Of a DNA stretch of 64,000 bases, positions 12,368 through 27,431 are shown piece by piece. The translations under genes and the position numbers were made by a program. A model generated the notes under the pieces. It was given only the letters and a program-made list of their open reading frames with translations. It was not told the DNA's origin and ran no database searches. Position 1 is the first letter of the stretch. Each line of letters begins with the position of its first letter. The DNA comes from Rhypophila decipiens (lineage: Eukaryota; Ascomycota; Sordariomycetes; Sordariales; Naviculisporaceae): assembly GCA_033297075.1 (NCBI GenBank), contig MU858182.1, positions 1-64,000 of the forward strand, given 5' to 3'.

Positions 12368-14777
12368 TCATATAAAAGCACCCCCATTACCCCCCCTAGG
12401 CGGTGTATACCTATGCGCAGGCGGCATCGGCGGCGGCAGCTCATCATTCCCCCCCTCTCCACGACTGCTGCTCCTGCTCCTCGTCGGCAGACGCTGCGGT
12501 CCCGGTCGTCGATAATGATGACCAGCCACCAAGTCCTCCCCATCCTCTTCATAAAGAGTCATCTCCTTCTCCCCCTTCCCCTGCTGTGATCTCGGCGGAC
12601 TGCTTCCATGCGTGATGCTATGCCCATACCTCAAGCTGCTAGAATTCTTCTCATCCAAATACGGATCCAGCTCGTCATCATCGTCCTCCTCCTCGTAGGA
12701 ATCATCATACCTCGGAAGCGAAGGCATAGACCTCGAATGCCGATTATCCTCGCCCTTGACCAAGCCAAGCCTCTCTTCCTCGCTCGCGCCCTTGACAAGC
12801 GGATTCGTATACCCCCTTGACGAGATCGGCCTGTTGCTCGAACTACTACCACTCAACTGCTGCGGCTGCTGCTGCTCAACAACAGGGGCGGCGGCACTAC
12901 CACTAGCAGCAGCAGGCGTCCCATGCTGCTGATGTCGCTTAAAAACATTCTGAAAGCTAAACTGCCGCCTCGCAGTGGAATGCAAAGGCGGGGTAGGCGG
13001 TGCCTTTAATGGTCCGAAGCCATCAGCAGCATATTCTCCAGATCCATCCATCACCTGCCTAATCTCCCCGCCAAACTGCACCCGCCTCGCAGAAGAAGAA
13101 CCACTACCTCCGCTTCCCTCGCGACGGATGGGTTTCGGGTAGAACAAGGGCGAAGACGACGAATCATTCCCTCCTCCCACCTTGGGCACCGCAATCTCGG
13201 TCAATTGCACCGGATGCATAGGGCTCTGCTGCTGCGCTTTAGAGCCCGACTCGTTATTGTCGCGAAAATCGGGATGGCCTGGGAGCAAGACACTCCTCGA
13301 GACACTCCTTGCGCGGTTGCGGATCGTGCCCACGATACTAGACAGGGCCGGGGATCCAGTCCTATTAGCCTCGGCAAGCTCTTCCTCTGTAGGGAAATGC
13401 GACCAGCCCAGCGGCGGATGGGGCGTCGGCGGGGGAATCACGAATTGCGAAGGCGAAGTCATTGCCCTGGCCCGTTGACTGCCCATAGTAGTCCTTCTCC
13501 GTCGCAGACCATCCCATTCGTACTGCGCGCCGTTTTCGTCGACCGGCTCGAGGGTTTCCCGCTGTTTGTCCTCGTGCAAGCGGCGGAGTTCGTTCAGTTC
13601 CATCTTTGAGCGCGCTGCGCTGAGGCGCCTAATAATGGCAGCCGTGCCGCGGATGGCGTCTGCTTTTGGTTCCGTCTCGGGTTGTTCTTGTTCGGCTATT
13701 GTCTGGATTTGGTCGAGGTCGCCTGCTAGGACTGCCGCGTCGGGAACGTCTTTTGCTGATTTGGAGAGCTGGAGGAGGACCACGCCTGAGCAGATTGTTA
13801 AGAAGCCCATTACTACGGTCGATATCGACATTGCTGTTCCCTTGAAACCCTGGAATAGGACTGCCGAGGTGATGATTGTGGTGGTTGTAAAGTAGACGTA
13901 GTAAGTTGGTGTTACCATGGCGGCGTTGAACAAGTTAAGTGCTTTCTGTTGGGACTGTTAGTGCAAACTGGGCGGGTTGAAGGTGTTGGGGGAAACTCAC
14001 ATTAAGGTAGATAATCTCGGTCAACAGTGTCCCTATCATAAAGACCAGGAGGACGTAAAGAAACCACTGGTTGAACTGGGACTGGCCCTGCGTCTGCGCA
14101 ATGACAGCCGCTCCCAGACCCTGAGTAGCGACGACACTCAATCCGCCGGTCCAGCTGCAAATCGAGATATAAACCAGCATATTCTTGTTTCCCCACTTGG
14201 GTCCCGCCCAGAACGCCGCAATCACAGAGCCCACGACAATGATTCCGGTATAGGTGAGAAAGCCCGGCGTGATAACGAACTTCTGCATCTGCTGGATGTT
14301 GGCCACGGCAGACTGCTGGGGCCCGTTCAAGACGATGACGACCGAGCCGACGATACACAGGAAACATGCGACCTTGCCAATCATACTCAGCCGTTCCTTG
14401 AGGAATATCGCCGACAGGATAGTCGTGATGACGACCGACAGCGCGCCAAGGGGCGTGACCAGGATAGCGTCGGTGAATGCGTAGGCCACGACATTGAGCG
14501 CCTCGCCTACGATCATGAGGATCATGCCCGCCCACCAGTAAACGTTCTTTAGGTAGCCGTAGCCCTCGCCTGCGACCTCGTTGTATTTCTCGTTTGCCTT
14601 GAGCAGGCCCATCTTTTTCAGTACGAATGAGGTGCCGATGAACAAACCCGAGCCGATGGCTAGGGATATGCCAATGATTTTGAAGCTCGCTGGTCGCTCG
14701 GCGGCGTCGGGACTTGCGCCGCCCATGCGGGCGTATAATTGGTGTGAGGACTCGATCATATCGGCGGCGTGATCCAT
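12368..14777 (-). CDS. NIPA-family (DUF803) magnesium transporter with long disordered tail
   Basis: Exons 14777-14001 and 13945-12368 (donor GTGAGT, acceptor ACAG, phase 0) give 784 residues. The first about 330 residues carry the NIPA fold. They start with IGISLAIGSGLFIGTSFVLK, continue through GEALNVVAYAF and LVTPLGALSVV (the classic NIPA signature), and end with LTICSGVVLLQLSK. About nine hydrophobic helices are visible. Family knowledge: NIPA proteins move Mg2+ and related cations at endomembranes or the plasma membrane. The remaining about 450 residues are Ser/Pro/Gln/Asp-rich with no visible fold, probably cytosolic. They include a GEEEDDDD-type acidic patch and Arg-rich stretches. The tail is long but reads cleanly in one frame with the domain. 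Confidence 0.88.
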
Positions 14778-17700
14778 GGTTGCGCCGGGTAGCGCACACG
14801 ACGACTAGGTCGTCGCGGCAGCGTGTCGGTTGGTGGTAGTGAAGCAGCCACGACGGTCCGTAGTTGAGTATTCGTTGGTATCAAGGAGCAACGGTTGTCG
14901 AGACTAGCTTCATGAACGTCAAGTTCGTCGTATGGGTGCGATTAGTTTGCGACTTGGTCGATAGCTCGGATCTACGGATCGGTCCGGGGACAAGGCGTTT
15001 GATAGATGCAAGCTCTTGTGGAGGCGTTTCTTGTCCGCAGCCAGAGCAGTCTGAACGGTGGGTTTCGGTGTCGTTGAACGGTCTTGAGCAAGGAGGCCCG
15101 GTGTGTGGTGGCTTGAGACAGAATCTGGAGAGGCGAGCTTTGGAGATACCTTAGGGTTAAGTTTAAGCGGGGCGGCGTTGTAGATGTTTGCGACGAGAAA
15201 GAGGACAAGGAACCGGACCCCAACGGCCAAAGGTGCAATCCAACGTCCAATCGTCAACGAGACGACGGTTCGAGGATCTTGACCCTTTGCGAAAAAGGTC
15301 CAACTGGAGTTGAGACGTTTGTTGTGCGAAAGGCGGGTCCAAGTCAGTCGAAGCCCATGTCCCAATGCGGCAAGTTGCACACTGTGGTTGCTGGGTAATG
15401 GGAGCCGACCAGGGGGAGGCCAAGGGGTTCAAGGGCTCCACCAAAACAATGGAAAGCGAAATTTCGATCCAGAAGTACTGCAAGGTCACGAATTCAAAAG
15501 ATAGCTCTAGAAATTGAAATAAGAATCTACAGATGGGAGAAAAGAAAGACGGAGTGGCGGGAACGAGGAGAATAGGAACACCGAGTGCGGGAGAAAGCTG
15601 CAGTCACAAATCTGTAGGGACCTCGTTGGCAGCAGGTGGCAGCAGTCCGGCTCTCCTGGGACAAAGATGGTGTGCTCGCGAGGTCTCAGATGGGAGTCCG
15701 GTGCTGTGGGAGGGGGAAGTGACTTCACACTTGCGCAAGTTGCGCTGGACAGATGCAAAAGTCAAATCTTGCAGGGCTTGTTACGTAGCGTCCATCCGCC
15801 CCCACCCACGCTTTGTCGGATCGAGGAGACCCTGAAATACGGATAGGTAGGTAATGTATCCGTACCTTCTCTGACTTGGTTGACGGCCTCTAGGCAGGAC
15901 TCATAAAGCGGTCAAATTTCACTCTCATGATATTATCTTTATGATGAACCCGGAACTTGAAATTGCTAGGTCCGAATTATTGCAACATGGATGATGACGA
16001 GAAACATGGGAAAGTGTTAGCGGTGGCCCCGCAAACGAACGACGACCTCCATGTTTCGGGCCTAGACCTTCTGGGACGGCAGGGGTAGCCAGCCGGGAAC
16101 ACCAGCCACCAGCCCCATGCGTCACTGTCGGCTCGGTTCAACTCGTCCACCTCTCAAAACCATCGCCGAGGGCTTCTTCCAGTTTGCATCGCCGAGCTGA
16201 AATGCATGCAGGCATTGTGGATTCCGCTTGCGTGTTGAGCTCGTATCTGAGTGAAGAGTCCACCTTTGCGAGGCATTTTGATTTTGAGCTTCCTTCCTCT
16301 CGCCACGGGATACCACGATCCATGGTCTTGGCTGCGAATGTCACCCAGATGATACCTCCCAAATCGAGCCACCGCAGTGATGTCAACTCGCGCCAGATGT
16401 CGCGCAAACTTGATTGCGTTGATAGGCTGGGGGTCACCAAGGATGCGACCCGATAAGGCACAGATTGAGATATGATGTGAGTGGTTGCCAAGTTTATCCC
16501 CAAAATGTATTTAAATCCAGGGTTGACGAATGAGGCGGCGCTGTCTATCAACGAATTGGCGCCCGGGTCTAAACTCCAACGGGACGGCAGAGGAAACCCC
16601 TGAGTGGCTAGCCCTGTGGCTCAAGCTCTGTATCGTCAGTAGCAACGCCCCTTTTTGACCGTCATTGCTGGACCCCTCTCTTCGATTATGTTTCGCGATC
16701 GGGTATTTCGTCACAGCACGAGCCTATGACCATGAATTCAGTCCACCATTTCTCGAGCCATGATCTTCGAGTCTAAAACGGCTTGTCTGCTCGAGCACCA
16801 CCCCCTGCGACATTCAAGGTACCGGTATGGCAGGACGTACCGGGTTTGGTCGCAGTCTACGGACATGATTGGTTGGAGCTTCTGTGTTGGAGGGTGTGTG
16901 GCCTCGCTCACTCCAGGTTCGACAGCATCGTCGGGTCGCTCAACCGAGAGGGCGGTCGCCCCGGCTAAATACTGAACTGAAAGTCATCTTCAGTTGATCC
17001 AACGGCCACCGGGTCTCGAAATCTGCCCTCTTTGACACCCGTCACGGCGTCTGGTGTATCACAATCTTGTCGGTTGTGCATTCACCCAGACCCCCAAAAC
17101 CGCTCACTCCCATAGACTGACTTGACGGACCAAATTGGGGAAGGGCGCTACAAGAAACGAAAGGCAGCGTTACGAACCTCATGCAGTGTATCTCGCCAAC
17201 TGCCAGGCATTTCGTATCAAAGTTGACAAGAATTTATTGCCAAGACGTATATTACCAGCATCCAAAATGGCAAGACAAAAGGCTTGCCTGGGCTTGATCA
17301 TCTAGTCTTCATTTCATCCCCAGAAAGTGATGTGAGCAGAGCACAATGCCGTGCCACATGGAAAATCCGGATTACCAGCCTGGTTCAGAATCCCAACTGT
17401 ACACTTGAAGCTGGTTGAGAAGCAGATCTCACGCCAAGGCTGCCAAGCGATGGTCGATCGTGGACCACAACAAGCTTCTTGGCTGTTCCTGGAGTGATTC
17501 CACTCGCCGCATAGATTAGCATATTTCCGCCCATGTACCGCGAACCATACCTTATCGCTATGGTTTGCAAGCATGCACAATCAGCAGAATTATCCGTACG
17601 GGGTATAACGGTAAGTTCCAGCCCCAGGGGGCTTGTGAGCGGTGTGCCCGCCAACCGGTTCGCTGTGGACAAAAAATAGGGGTAAGCGCCAAGTCCAAAC

Positions 17701-18257
17701 AAAGCCCCCCACTTGGAGAAACATCAACTGGGCAAGCAAATGGCCGTAACACGAGGAAATCTGATCCAGCTCAATTTACGGTTTCGCTGTTTTACATATA
17801 TTGAAAACTAGAAGCTGTCTCGGTCGCTTCATTTACTTTGCGCGATTAAAACAATGTCGATTGTTAGACCTGGCACTCTACATTTACGTGTGCTTGTTTT
17901 TTAAAATAAAATAAAAAACGTCGAAAACGAAACATCGCCTGCTCTGGCCTGTAGTCCACCGGTGATGTTTGCAAAAGGTTCGCCTTGAAATGGTGGTCCT
18001 AGACTCGAGATATGAGAAGGCCGATAAAGGACATCTCCGGTCAGAAAATACCATGTACGTAGTAGATTTATATTTCTAAAATCAGCGAAATGCCTCCTTG
18101 TAAAACCCAGGGACACACGCCTCGATTTCTGGTGTAAAAAGAAATCGTCAAAAATGTCCAAATATTTCCAAAAGAACCCCAAAGATACATGTGTAACCCA
18201 TATGCCATCATTCCACCTCCGTAGCAAACCGTTCTGCCTTTCAGCAGCGAGCATCGT
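14778..18257. other. Long gene-poor spacer
   Basis: About 3.5 kb. The part next to 14778 is probably promoter and 5' UTR of the NIPA gene. Short ORFs (14919-15380 minus, 16138-16551 minus, 17385-17702 minus) lack motifs and plausible splice partners. Nothing else seen. Confidence 0.5.
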
Positions 18258-19721
18258 CTACCAAGGAAGCGGCTTCCCATCATATGAGAAGAAGTGGCCG
18301 CTGATCTCGGGGGTCAAGGCATCGATCTGTTTTTTTCTCCCGTTAGCTCAAAGCCGCAAATATATCACTGTCATCATTTAAAAGCAACTTACCCTCTCAA
18401 CGATGCCCTTTGCGCTGCTCGGCACATCAGTAGGAATCTCCCCGCTGTAACCGGCAGCGTCGGCGAAGCTCTGTCCCATGTCGGTCTTGACCCATCTGTT
18501 TTTTATTGCCAAGTTAGCCAAATTTCTCTCAAGTGCCGTGTCTCCTCTCTGTCTCACCGACAGCGTCAAGTCCAGCCCAGCCAAAACCATCCTAATCGCA
18601 ATCACCAAAACAAACCCACAAAAGCAATAAAGAAAGAAAAGTGAAACTCACCCAGGATGAAGCACACCAACCAACAACCCCCTCCCCTTAAACTCACCAG
18701 CAACCCTCACACAAAAGAAGTTGACAGCAGCCTTGCTCATCCCATACGCCACCCCAGGAACCATCTGACCCGTCGCCTCGGCCTCGGCCAGCAAACACCC
18801 CATGCTGCCCATCGACGAACTGATAACCACAAACTTCTTCTCCTTCTTTGTTCCCTCGCCGCTGCTGGTAGCGGGAGCAGCATCATCAAGAAGTGGCCAG
18901 ACCGCCTTGAACAACTTCACAACCCCAACGGCATTAACGTTCAAATCATACGTCACACCCTCAGCCTCCGTGTTTGCGACATCATAAAACCCGCTGGAAG
19001 ATCCCGCATTGGCGATGACCACGTTCAGGCTCGTGATTCCCTGCTCTGCCTCGAGTCTTGCGCCCAAAGTGGATGATGAGATTTCCGGACGGTCTTCGTC
19101 CAAAAAGAAGGGGATGACTTTGCTTCCGGGGGCTGCAATTTCTTCCCCGGATGCGGAAGATGAGGAGGAGAATTTGGATAGATCGCGAGCTGTGGCGATT
19201 ACGGTGCTGTTTGGTCGCTTGAGGAGGGCCGAGACTATCCCCGCGCCGATACCTATTTTTCGTAGAAAAGAAAAAGAAAGAGGAGGTTAGATTAGCCGCC
19301 GACGACGGGGTGAGGCGGTTGAGAGAGAAAAGACATTCGGGTATTGAGGATGGATTTTGACAAGTTTAGTGTAAAGGGCAAGGGAAAAGTAACATGAAAG
19401 AGAATGGAGTAGTTAGGAATGGTAAAGCAAGAGAGAAAATGATTAAGACAGAGAAGGAAGAGGGCTCATGAAGGTAAGTAATCCAGCTTGCAACAAAAAG
19501 AACTGTTCATCTTCATTTCCATCCTTCGAAATGAATTGCTGAATCAAGCATGGGATTGAAAAGAGGTGAGAGGCCCTGCAAAAGGATGAAGGACCAAGCA
19601 GGCAGGCGAGCGAGCGAGGGAGAGAGGGACAGGAGCGGGGTTCGTTCTGAGGGGAAACGAGCTGAACAGAAATCTTACCCCTATTCGCGCCAGTGACAAG
19701 GTAAACAGTGTTGCCGGCCAT
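18258..19721 (-). CDS. Short-chain dehydrogenase/reductase (carbonyl-reductase-like)
   Basis: Four exons, 19721-19679, 19252-18652, 18495-18393 and 18326-18258, join in phase to 271 residues. The N-terminus has the NAD(P)-binding TGANRGIG motif (residues 10-17), split by the first intron after its Arg codon. Further SDR landmarks are NVVIANAG, a Ser-rich ISSSMGS strand and the catalytic YGMSK pair. HPGWVKTDMG follows and spans the second intron. The ending DGKPLPW is typical of small fungal carbonyl reductases of the sniffer type. The first intron is unusually long, about 425 nt, against about 65-155 nt for the others. The substrate cannot be told from sequence. Confidence 0.88.
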
Positions 19722-20487
19722 TTTTCTTCACAGTCGCTTCAGGCCAAATAAAACAAAAGGGGATATAGTGTATATAAAATAAACAAGGTGGTAAACAATG
19801 GCAGTAAAAGATTTCTTGACCGAGTGATCCGGGACGACGAGTTCAAGTTGAAATGAAACTTTCCACGGGAGAGTTCAGACGGAAAAAAGAAGAAAAAGGA
19901 GATCAAAGCCCCTTCCTCGCAGACATCCCAACTTATAAAGCAAAAGGCAACCAATCACAGCCATCACGCAGTCCGTGGTTGCAACCCTCGCGAGGAATGA
20001 CCACTTTGGCCTTGGCAGAAGGCGCGGACGTGGTGTCCGGGATAATTTTGATCACCGACATGGGCGGACCCAAAAACCCAACAACTCACGACTCATGACA
20101 AGAGGCAGAACGACAAGAATCTGTCGGCAGCAAAACTGCTAGGATGAGATAAATTTGCCTGCAAACCCTCGCATCTCTCAGTCTGGCCAAAAAAGCTTTG
20201 TACATATCCTCGCTCTAACCCAACGAGGCAGATTAAATGTCGCGTGTCTCCGCTCCGCACCGCTTAACAGCAAAATCAAAGGGGGAAGCACGATAAAAAC
20301 GGTGTGAAAACAACAAGCCACTCCCATTCCGTCTGTTGGTATATCGATAAAACGCCCAATCCAAACGCCCAACAAAATCCCATGCAGCAAATACCTCCAC
20401 CAAGAACTCCCATAGATGCACCCGTCGACTCATTTGCCTTGTTAAAAACATGTTTGCCTTTTCTGTATGGTCAATAGCGGAACCAGA
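19722..20487. other. Intergenic spacer
   Basis: SDR promoter and 5' UTR next to 3' flank of the Ada2 gene, both on the minus strand. No other gene seen. Confidence 0.5.
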
Positions 20488-22226
20488 TCACGCCTTAGTA
20501 ACCCAGCCAGCATTGACCATAAAGTCGAATATCCTGCCACCCTTCTGTGAGTCCAGGTGGCAGATCTCCTTCGCTTGCTTCTTTTTCAGGCTTCCATTCC
20601 CCTTCACAGCCTCCTTGATGATCTGTTCCTTGATCATGAGGTAAGGCTTCGGCTGAATTCGAATGACTTCGCACAGCTTCACCTCTTCTGGGGTGAGAAG
20701 ATGAAGGTCTGGCGCGTTGTCATATGTAAGTACCAACGGCGCAACACTCGGTATCGGTTGTGGGATGTACTTTTGCTTCGCTGGAGTGGTCCCGTTTGCC
20801 ACCACGACGCTTCCGCCGTTGGCGTGGTTTCCATTTACCTCGCCTTCCAACTTGACCCCGTTCGGCGCATCGCCGTTGAGGGTTCCGTTGGTGAGAGCAG
20901 AGCGGATCGGGAGCTCTGGGGCGACCAATAAGGCTGCGCCGCTGGGAGGATCCGGAGCCGGCTGCTGCTTGCCTCGCTGATTAGTAGCCAGCCGCTCGCG
21001 GTCCATGGAACCCAGCGGTATGGACTTTTGTATCCTTTGCGCTTTCTCTTGCTCATACTTCTCGCCGCTCCGCAAGTCGCCAATCTTGAGGCTCCGCCAC
21101 TCCTGGAGCTGTGCAATTGCCTGCCGTAGGTTGAGCTCATCCACCAGTCCCTGGCAAAACTGCTCAAAGTCGACTCTGTTCATGATCCGGGCGAACGGCT
21201 TCGCTTTGTTGAGCAAGTCCTTCTCTTCTTTTGACCGTTTCTTCTCGGCTTTAATATTTTCTCGATAATCAAGAAGGTTGTGCTCGAAGATGACCTTTTT
21301 CCTCTCCACACGTTGGGTCAGCCTGCAGTTGTAGATCTCCATGACTGTCAGCTTCAGCTCCATCTCGGGTTCGAGTTCGCCCGTCCGCGGGTTGATGCCA
21401 TCGCCAGGGTCGAATTGCATGAGCTGTACGGCCTCCTCTGCCTCATTTGCATATTCCGTCTCGAACTCCAACCGACCTGGCATGTAGCCTTGAATTTCGT
21501 GGCAGGAGGGCACACTGGCCGTGGGCTTTGTTTTAGGTTGCAGGGCCGGCGCATTCTTGGCGGCTTCTCGTCTCTCCTCGATACGGCGCTTCTTGCGGGC
21601 TTGAAACTCTTCCCGGGACACCTCGTTTGCCAACTCCATGTCGTGTGGGCTGCACCTTTTCGGGAGAGGAAAGCAAGGCGAGTCGACATAGACCTTGAGA
21701 TAGTGGTCCCGCACTTCATCCTTGTGGCGGTAGCCGCCGATGTGGTCGGCAATATCGGCCCATGATCCCAACCCGTATATCTCTGCGCCCTCTAGGAGGA
21801 GGAGTTCTTCGTCTGCGCCCCATTCTCGGTCGAATATGGGAAACGAGTTTTGTTCGATAACGCGGTATGGATGTGTTGCAGGCTGGTGTGCGCCACTCGA
21901 CGAACCCTGGGCAAAGCATAGAACGCAGAGATCGTATTCGTTGCATGCGCTGTGGGCGCAACGTATCCGGACCTTCCGACATGGTACTGTTAGCCTGAAG
22001 CTGTACGTGGTGTGCAGTGATCCACAGTCTTGATTGCTATAGCTGTATGCTGGAGAGAATACGGCCGAACCGGTAGTGTTGAGGAGGGAATGCGCCGAGG
22101 TACAGAGAGGATAAGAAGGGAAAATATACGTACGGTTGATGTGATATCAGCGGAACAGACGTCGCAAACGTATTTGACACCGCCTTCACCACCCCTCGTG
22201 GCCGTCTTCTTACGAATGACGCCCAT
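20488..22226 (-). CDS. ADA2: Transcriptional adaptor Ada2 (SAGA HAT module)
   Basis: Exons 22226-22134 and 21972-20488 give 525 residues. The join [19 protein letters not shown] restores an intact ZZ zinc finger (CDVCSAD...[16 protein letters not shown]). Next is a SANT/Myb-like domain ([30 protein letters not shown]). A long helical middle region ([18 protein letters not shown]) follows, and then a C-terminal SWIRM domain around residues 430-525 ([20 protein letters not shown]). The order ZZ-SANT-SWIRM identifies Ada2, which binds Gcn5 and stimulates histone acetylation within SAGA. The intron sits inside the ZZ finger. Confidence 0.95.
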
Positions 22227-22741
22227 GATGGAGTCGGTTATGGTGGGTGGGGAGCAAACGAGGTGCCGACAGGGGACAGGAGATGAGATTCGGGCGGTCG
22301 CAGGAGGGGTGGAAAATCGCGGGGAAAATCCACAAAAAGAGCGTCAATCAAAAGCGCATATTCTGAGGACGACAGATCAACTATGCAGTTGATGGGAACG
22401 AGCGTGGTGGATTAACCATTTGATGGAACAGTGTTTGAGCGATGGGATGTTTGAGAGACGTCGTTGCGAGAGCCGGGCACGTTCCAGCGCGAACAATCAC
22501 TTTGGCGCTGCGGCGTTGCCTGCCGAGTTTGGCTGAAAGGGGAAGCTGACAATTCTCCGAGGTTTTGGCGACACCCGCACTAGGTCTGTGCATGGGAACA
22601 AGATGACGTAATGCCGGTGAGGAGGAACTACAGCTCGGGGATTTCTTTGCAAACAAATATCTTCCATTCTAAAAAAGACTACGCTGGTTTTAGTTTATCA
22701 ATCAACCTGTGGTAACTTCGGACTTCATATACAGTCGTCAT
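22227..22741. other. Short intergenic region
   Basis: Ada2 promoter and 5' UTR, then the 3' flank of the F-box gene. No gene seen. Confidence 0.5.
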
Positions 22742-23947
22742 CTAGGAACTCCTTGTCTCTGCCCATATGCGTTGTGCTTGAAGACACGTTGAAAAGTGGG
22801 ACAAGAAGCCCTCGGTCGAAAAGTGCCGAGTAGCGTCGTAAAAGTCCCGGCGAGCCGCCCGGTAAACCTGCTCGCCCGCGTCAGCACAGCCGTAGCAACT
22901 GACACCGCGCTCGAGTTTGGCATTCGCCAAACAGTACCACGGATATGCCGTCGCTGCGGCAGAGCGTAGCGCCCTGTCAACATCAAAGCTCCGATTGCTG
23001 GAACGTGTGAGCTTATCGGCCACGTTTTGGTTGATGACATCGGCAGCTAGAAGCATTTGTGTAGCACTTTCCACATGTACCAAATACCTCACAGCGTGGG
23101 GTCGTCTGAGTGAATCAGACCTCCGGTCATAGAGATTCAAGTATCGATAGAAGCCAGGCACAACCTTCAAAACCGCTGGTCCCGCTAGCCGTTGGAGTTT
23201 TCTCTTAGAGATACGGGTACGGGTGCCGCCGGTGAAAATATGTCTAGAAAGGACGAAGTAGTGGTCTAAATACCCGAGGCATGGGAAGCAACATCTCTCG
23301 GCGGTGAAGAGGAACAACAGCGTCCCGAAATCGCCACAGGTCGAGCATTTATCCGTTACGAGAGGTCGGTAAAGGTCGGAAATGTCGAAGTAGTCGGCAA
23401 TGCCGGCACGTAGTAGACCTCGTAGACCCTCTAGGCCATACCGAGAGACCATTCTGTAATCCTTGATTCCGGCCGACAAGACGCGAGCCCACCGGTTGAC
23501 TTGACGGAAGTGGAAGAAAGAACGAATGTCAAGGCGACGGAGCACCATATAAACGAGTTCCACAGGGAGGCTATCAAGCATGCCGAGCGTGGCAGTCGGC
23601 GATGTCTCGAAAGGGGACTGGAGAGATGCCTGGACCTGCTGCATGTCGTCTGGGCGCGTATGGACGACCATATGATAGTCGCTTGGGTAATACGAACACG
23701 TCTGTATTATCGCGTCGGCATGATTCTGAACCTCTGCGTGAATATCAAGATCTGTTGGTGCGCCGTCCTGGTTCATTTTCGCCGTTGGACGAGTCGGTGT
23801 AACGAATATTGTGTAAGGGTACTCGAGTGCCGAAGCCGGTGGTATTCTTGATATTGTTCGAGGAGGACCTGCCGAAGACTTGTTTGAGGACTTGCTCGAA
23901 GAATTGTAGAAGATGATTGTTGACGGCTTTAAATTCCTGGGTTGCAT
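22742..23947 (-). CDS. F-box domain protein
   Basis: Single ORF of up to 401 residues. An F-box is visible near residues 122-165 (LDSLPVELVYMVLRRLDIRS, then FRQVNRWARVL). Downstream are Cys pairs (DKCSTCG, CCFPCLGYL, SCYGCADAG) that may bind metal, as in many fungal F-box proteins with unknown targets. Family role: substrate adaptor of an SCF ubiquitin ligase. The start is uncertain. The first ATG is at 23947; an internal ATG at 23776 would remove a Ser-rich leader of 57 residues. An upstream 78-codon ORF at 24263-24027 might be a first exon, but I found no clear donor. Confidence 0.75.
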   Translation of the reverse strand: MQPRNLKPSTIIFYNSSSKSSNKSSAGPPRTISRIPPASALEYPYTIFVTPTRPTAKMNQDGAPTDLDIHAEVQNHADAIIQTCSYYPSDYHMVVHTRPDDMQQVQASLQSPFETSPTATLGMLDSLPVELVYMVLRRLDIRSFFHFRQVNRWARVLSAGIKDYRMVSRYGLEGLRGLLRAGIADYFDISDLYRPLVTDKCSTCGDFGTLLFLFTAERCCFPCLGYLDHYFVLSRHIFTGGTRTRISKRKLQRLAGPAVLKVVPGFYRYLNLYDRRSDSLRRPHAVRYLVHVESATQMLLAADVINQNVADKLTRSSNRSFDVDRALRSAAATAYPWYCLANAKLERGVSCYGCADAGEQVYRAARRDFYDATRHFSTEGFLSHFSTCLQAQRIWAETRSS

Positions 23948-26123
<2,176 letters not shown>

Positions 26124-26290
26124 TGCTCGAGAAACGAGCTGGATACCAATCAGAGCTTGATTTGTTCATATTAGACATTAACACATCCATCGGATGATTC
26201 CTCCTAAACACCTTCCAAACATGTATTCCTTGCACGCTCAACCAGGCGTCCTCTTCCTGCGCATCACACCCACCATCCAACTTACCACAT

Positions 26291-26888
26291 CTACTGCTGC
26301 ACATAGTAATGATACTGCATGCCCATCCACAACATGCCGCCATACGCAGCCGCAAAACTAAATCCCTGCGGTCCAGTAAACCGAATAGTCCCATAACCCA
26401 ACCACTCGCTCGTAAAATGCACCGCGGCAATGACATGTGTCCAGATGCCCAGCCAGTACATGCCCTTGTTTTCGAGCTGATAACACGCAATCATGCGCAC
26501 GACGCCCGCCATAAACGTGTATGTCCCGAACAAGCGCGCCGCGAGGGGTGTGACCTGGTCGCGGGCTTTTTCGGAATCTTTTCCCGTGGAGGAAGCGGGT
26601 TTGAGTTTGGACGTCGAATCTTCGGGGTCGAAACGTTCTGTTTGGGAGGGCAGGGAATGGTTTGTCACGAAGCGGCCGTTGTAGATGCGCCGTGTGTAGT
26701 GCAGGGTGAAGTAGTTTTGGGCGCTGTTGCCTATTGCCACTAGGCCGATCTGAATTCATTGCAAGTTTGGTTTGTTAGTTGGATTGGAAAATGTAGTTGT
26801 GATGGGAAAGGGGCAACCTTACGAAAAAGAGGTAGACGGGGAGGTACCCCTGTTCTGTGGAGGGAAGGTATTCTTTCAGGAGATCCAT
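26291..26888 (-). CDS. ERG28: Ergosterol biosynthetic scaffold protein Erg28
   Basis: Exons 26888-26823 and 26749-26291 (donor GTAAGG, acceptor TCAG) give 174 residues. The protein starts MDLLKEYLPS. It carries IGLVAIGNSAQNY, LHYTRRIYNG, LAARLFGTYTF and the C-terminal HFTSEWLGYGTIRF, all Erg28 hallmarks, with about four hydrophobic helices. Erg28 sits in the ER membrane and tethers the C-4 demethylation enzymes Erg25-Erg26-Erg27. It is a little longer than the yeast protein because of a charged loop of about 30 residues (TERFDPEDSTSKLK). It is transcribed divergently from the ketoacyl-CoA reductase gene. Confidence 0.93.
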
Positions 26889-27431
26889 TTTGGCGGAATG
26901 TTGATGGATGGTTTGTCCTTGTGTTGGTGTTCTCTCCGTGGGGACGGTGCGGTTCGATATTCCTCTTTATATATACAAGACTTGTTCAAGGTTACGCGCA
27001 AGTGTTTGGACTGCGATTGAATCTTGAGGCTGCTTCAAGTTGGGATGGATGCTCGGGATTTTGCGAGAAAGCCAATCAGGGGTTGAGCTGAGCTCCGTCT
27101 TGGCACGCCTCCCTGAATTCATTGGACGATTCCATTGGCCAGAGCAGTCCATTTCATCCCAACAATTTGGTACGCGATTGGCGTGGGATGGAAACGCGTT
27201 CCCCACTAAATTGTCAGTATTCAACGATTGCATCACTGTCATACTTGATAGCCTCCCGAGGTTCTTTTTTTTCTATTCTTTTTTATCGATTGAGGTATTC
27301 ACATCGACTCCACCTTCAGAAGCATAACTGAACAAAACCTCTTCCCGGTCCGGCACCCCTCCTCCGATCACCACCGTCCCGAACATTTTTGAAGTTGCAT
27401 CAACCCAACTTGAAGTAACTTGACGGCAATA
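26889..27431. promoter_or_regulatory. Shared promoter of ERG28 and the ketoacyl-CoA reductase gene
   Basis: A 543-bp gap between two start codons facing away from each other. A TATA-like element for ERG28 lies at 26966-26975, reading TATATATAAA on the minus strand, about 80 bp before its ATG. CCAAT-type boxes occur at 27072-27076 (CCAAT) and, inverted, at 27121-27125, 27134-27138 and 27177-27181 (ATTGG). These fit HAP/CBC binding. Binding itself is inference. Confidence 0.6.

Noticed and set aside
18370..18640. Idea that the SDR gene ends at the 18652 stop
   Set aside because: Two further exons with good splice sites add the expected VKTDMG block and C-terminus, so the longer model is better.
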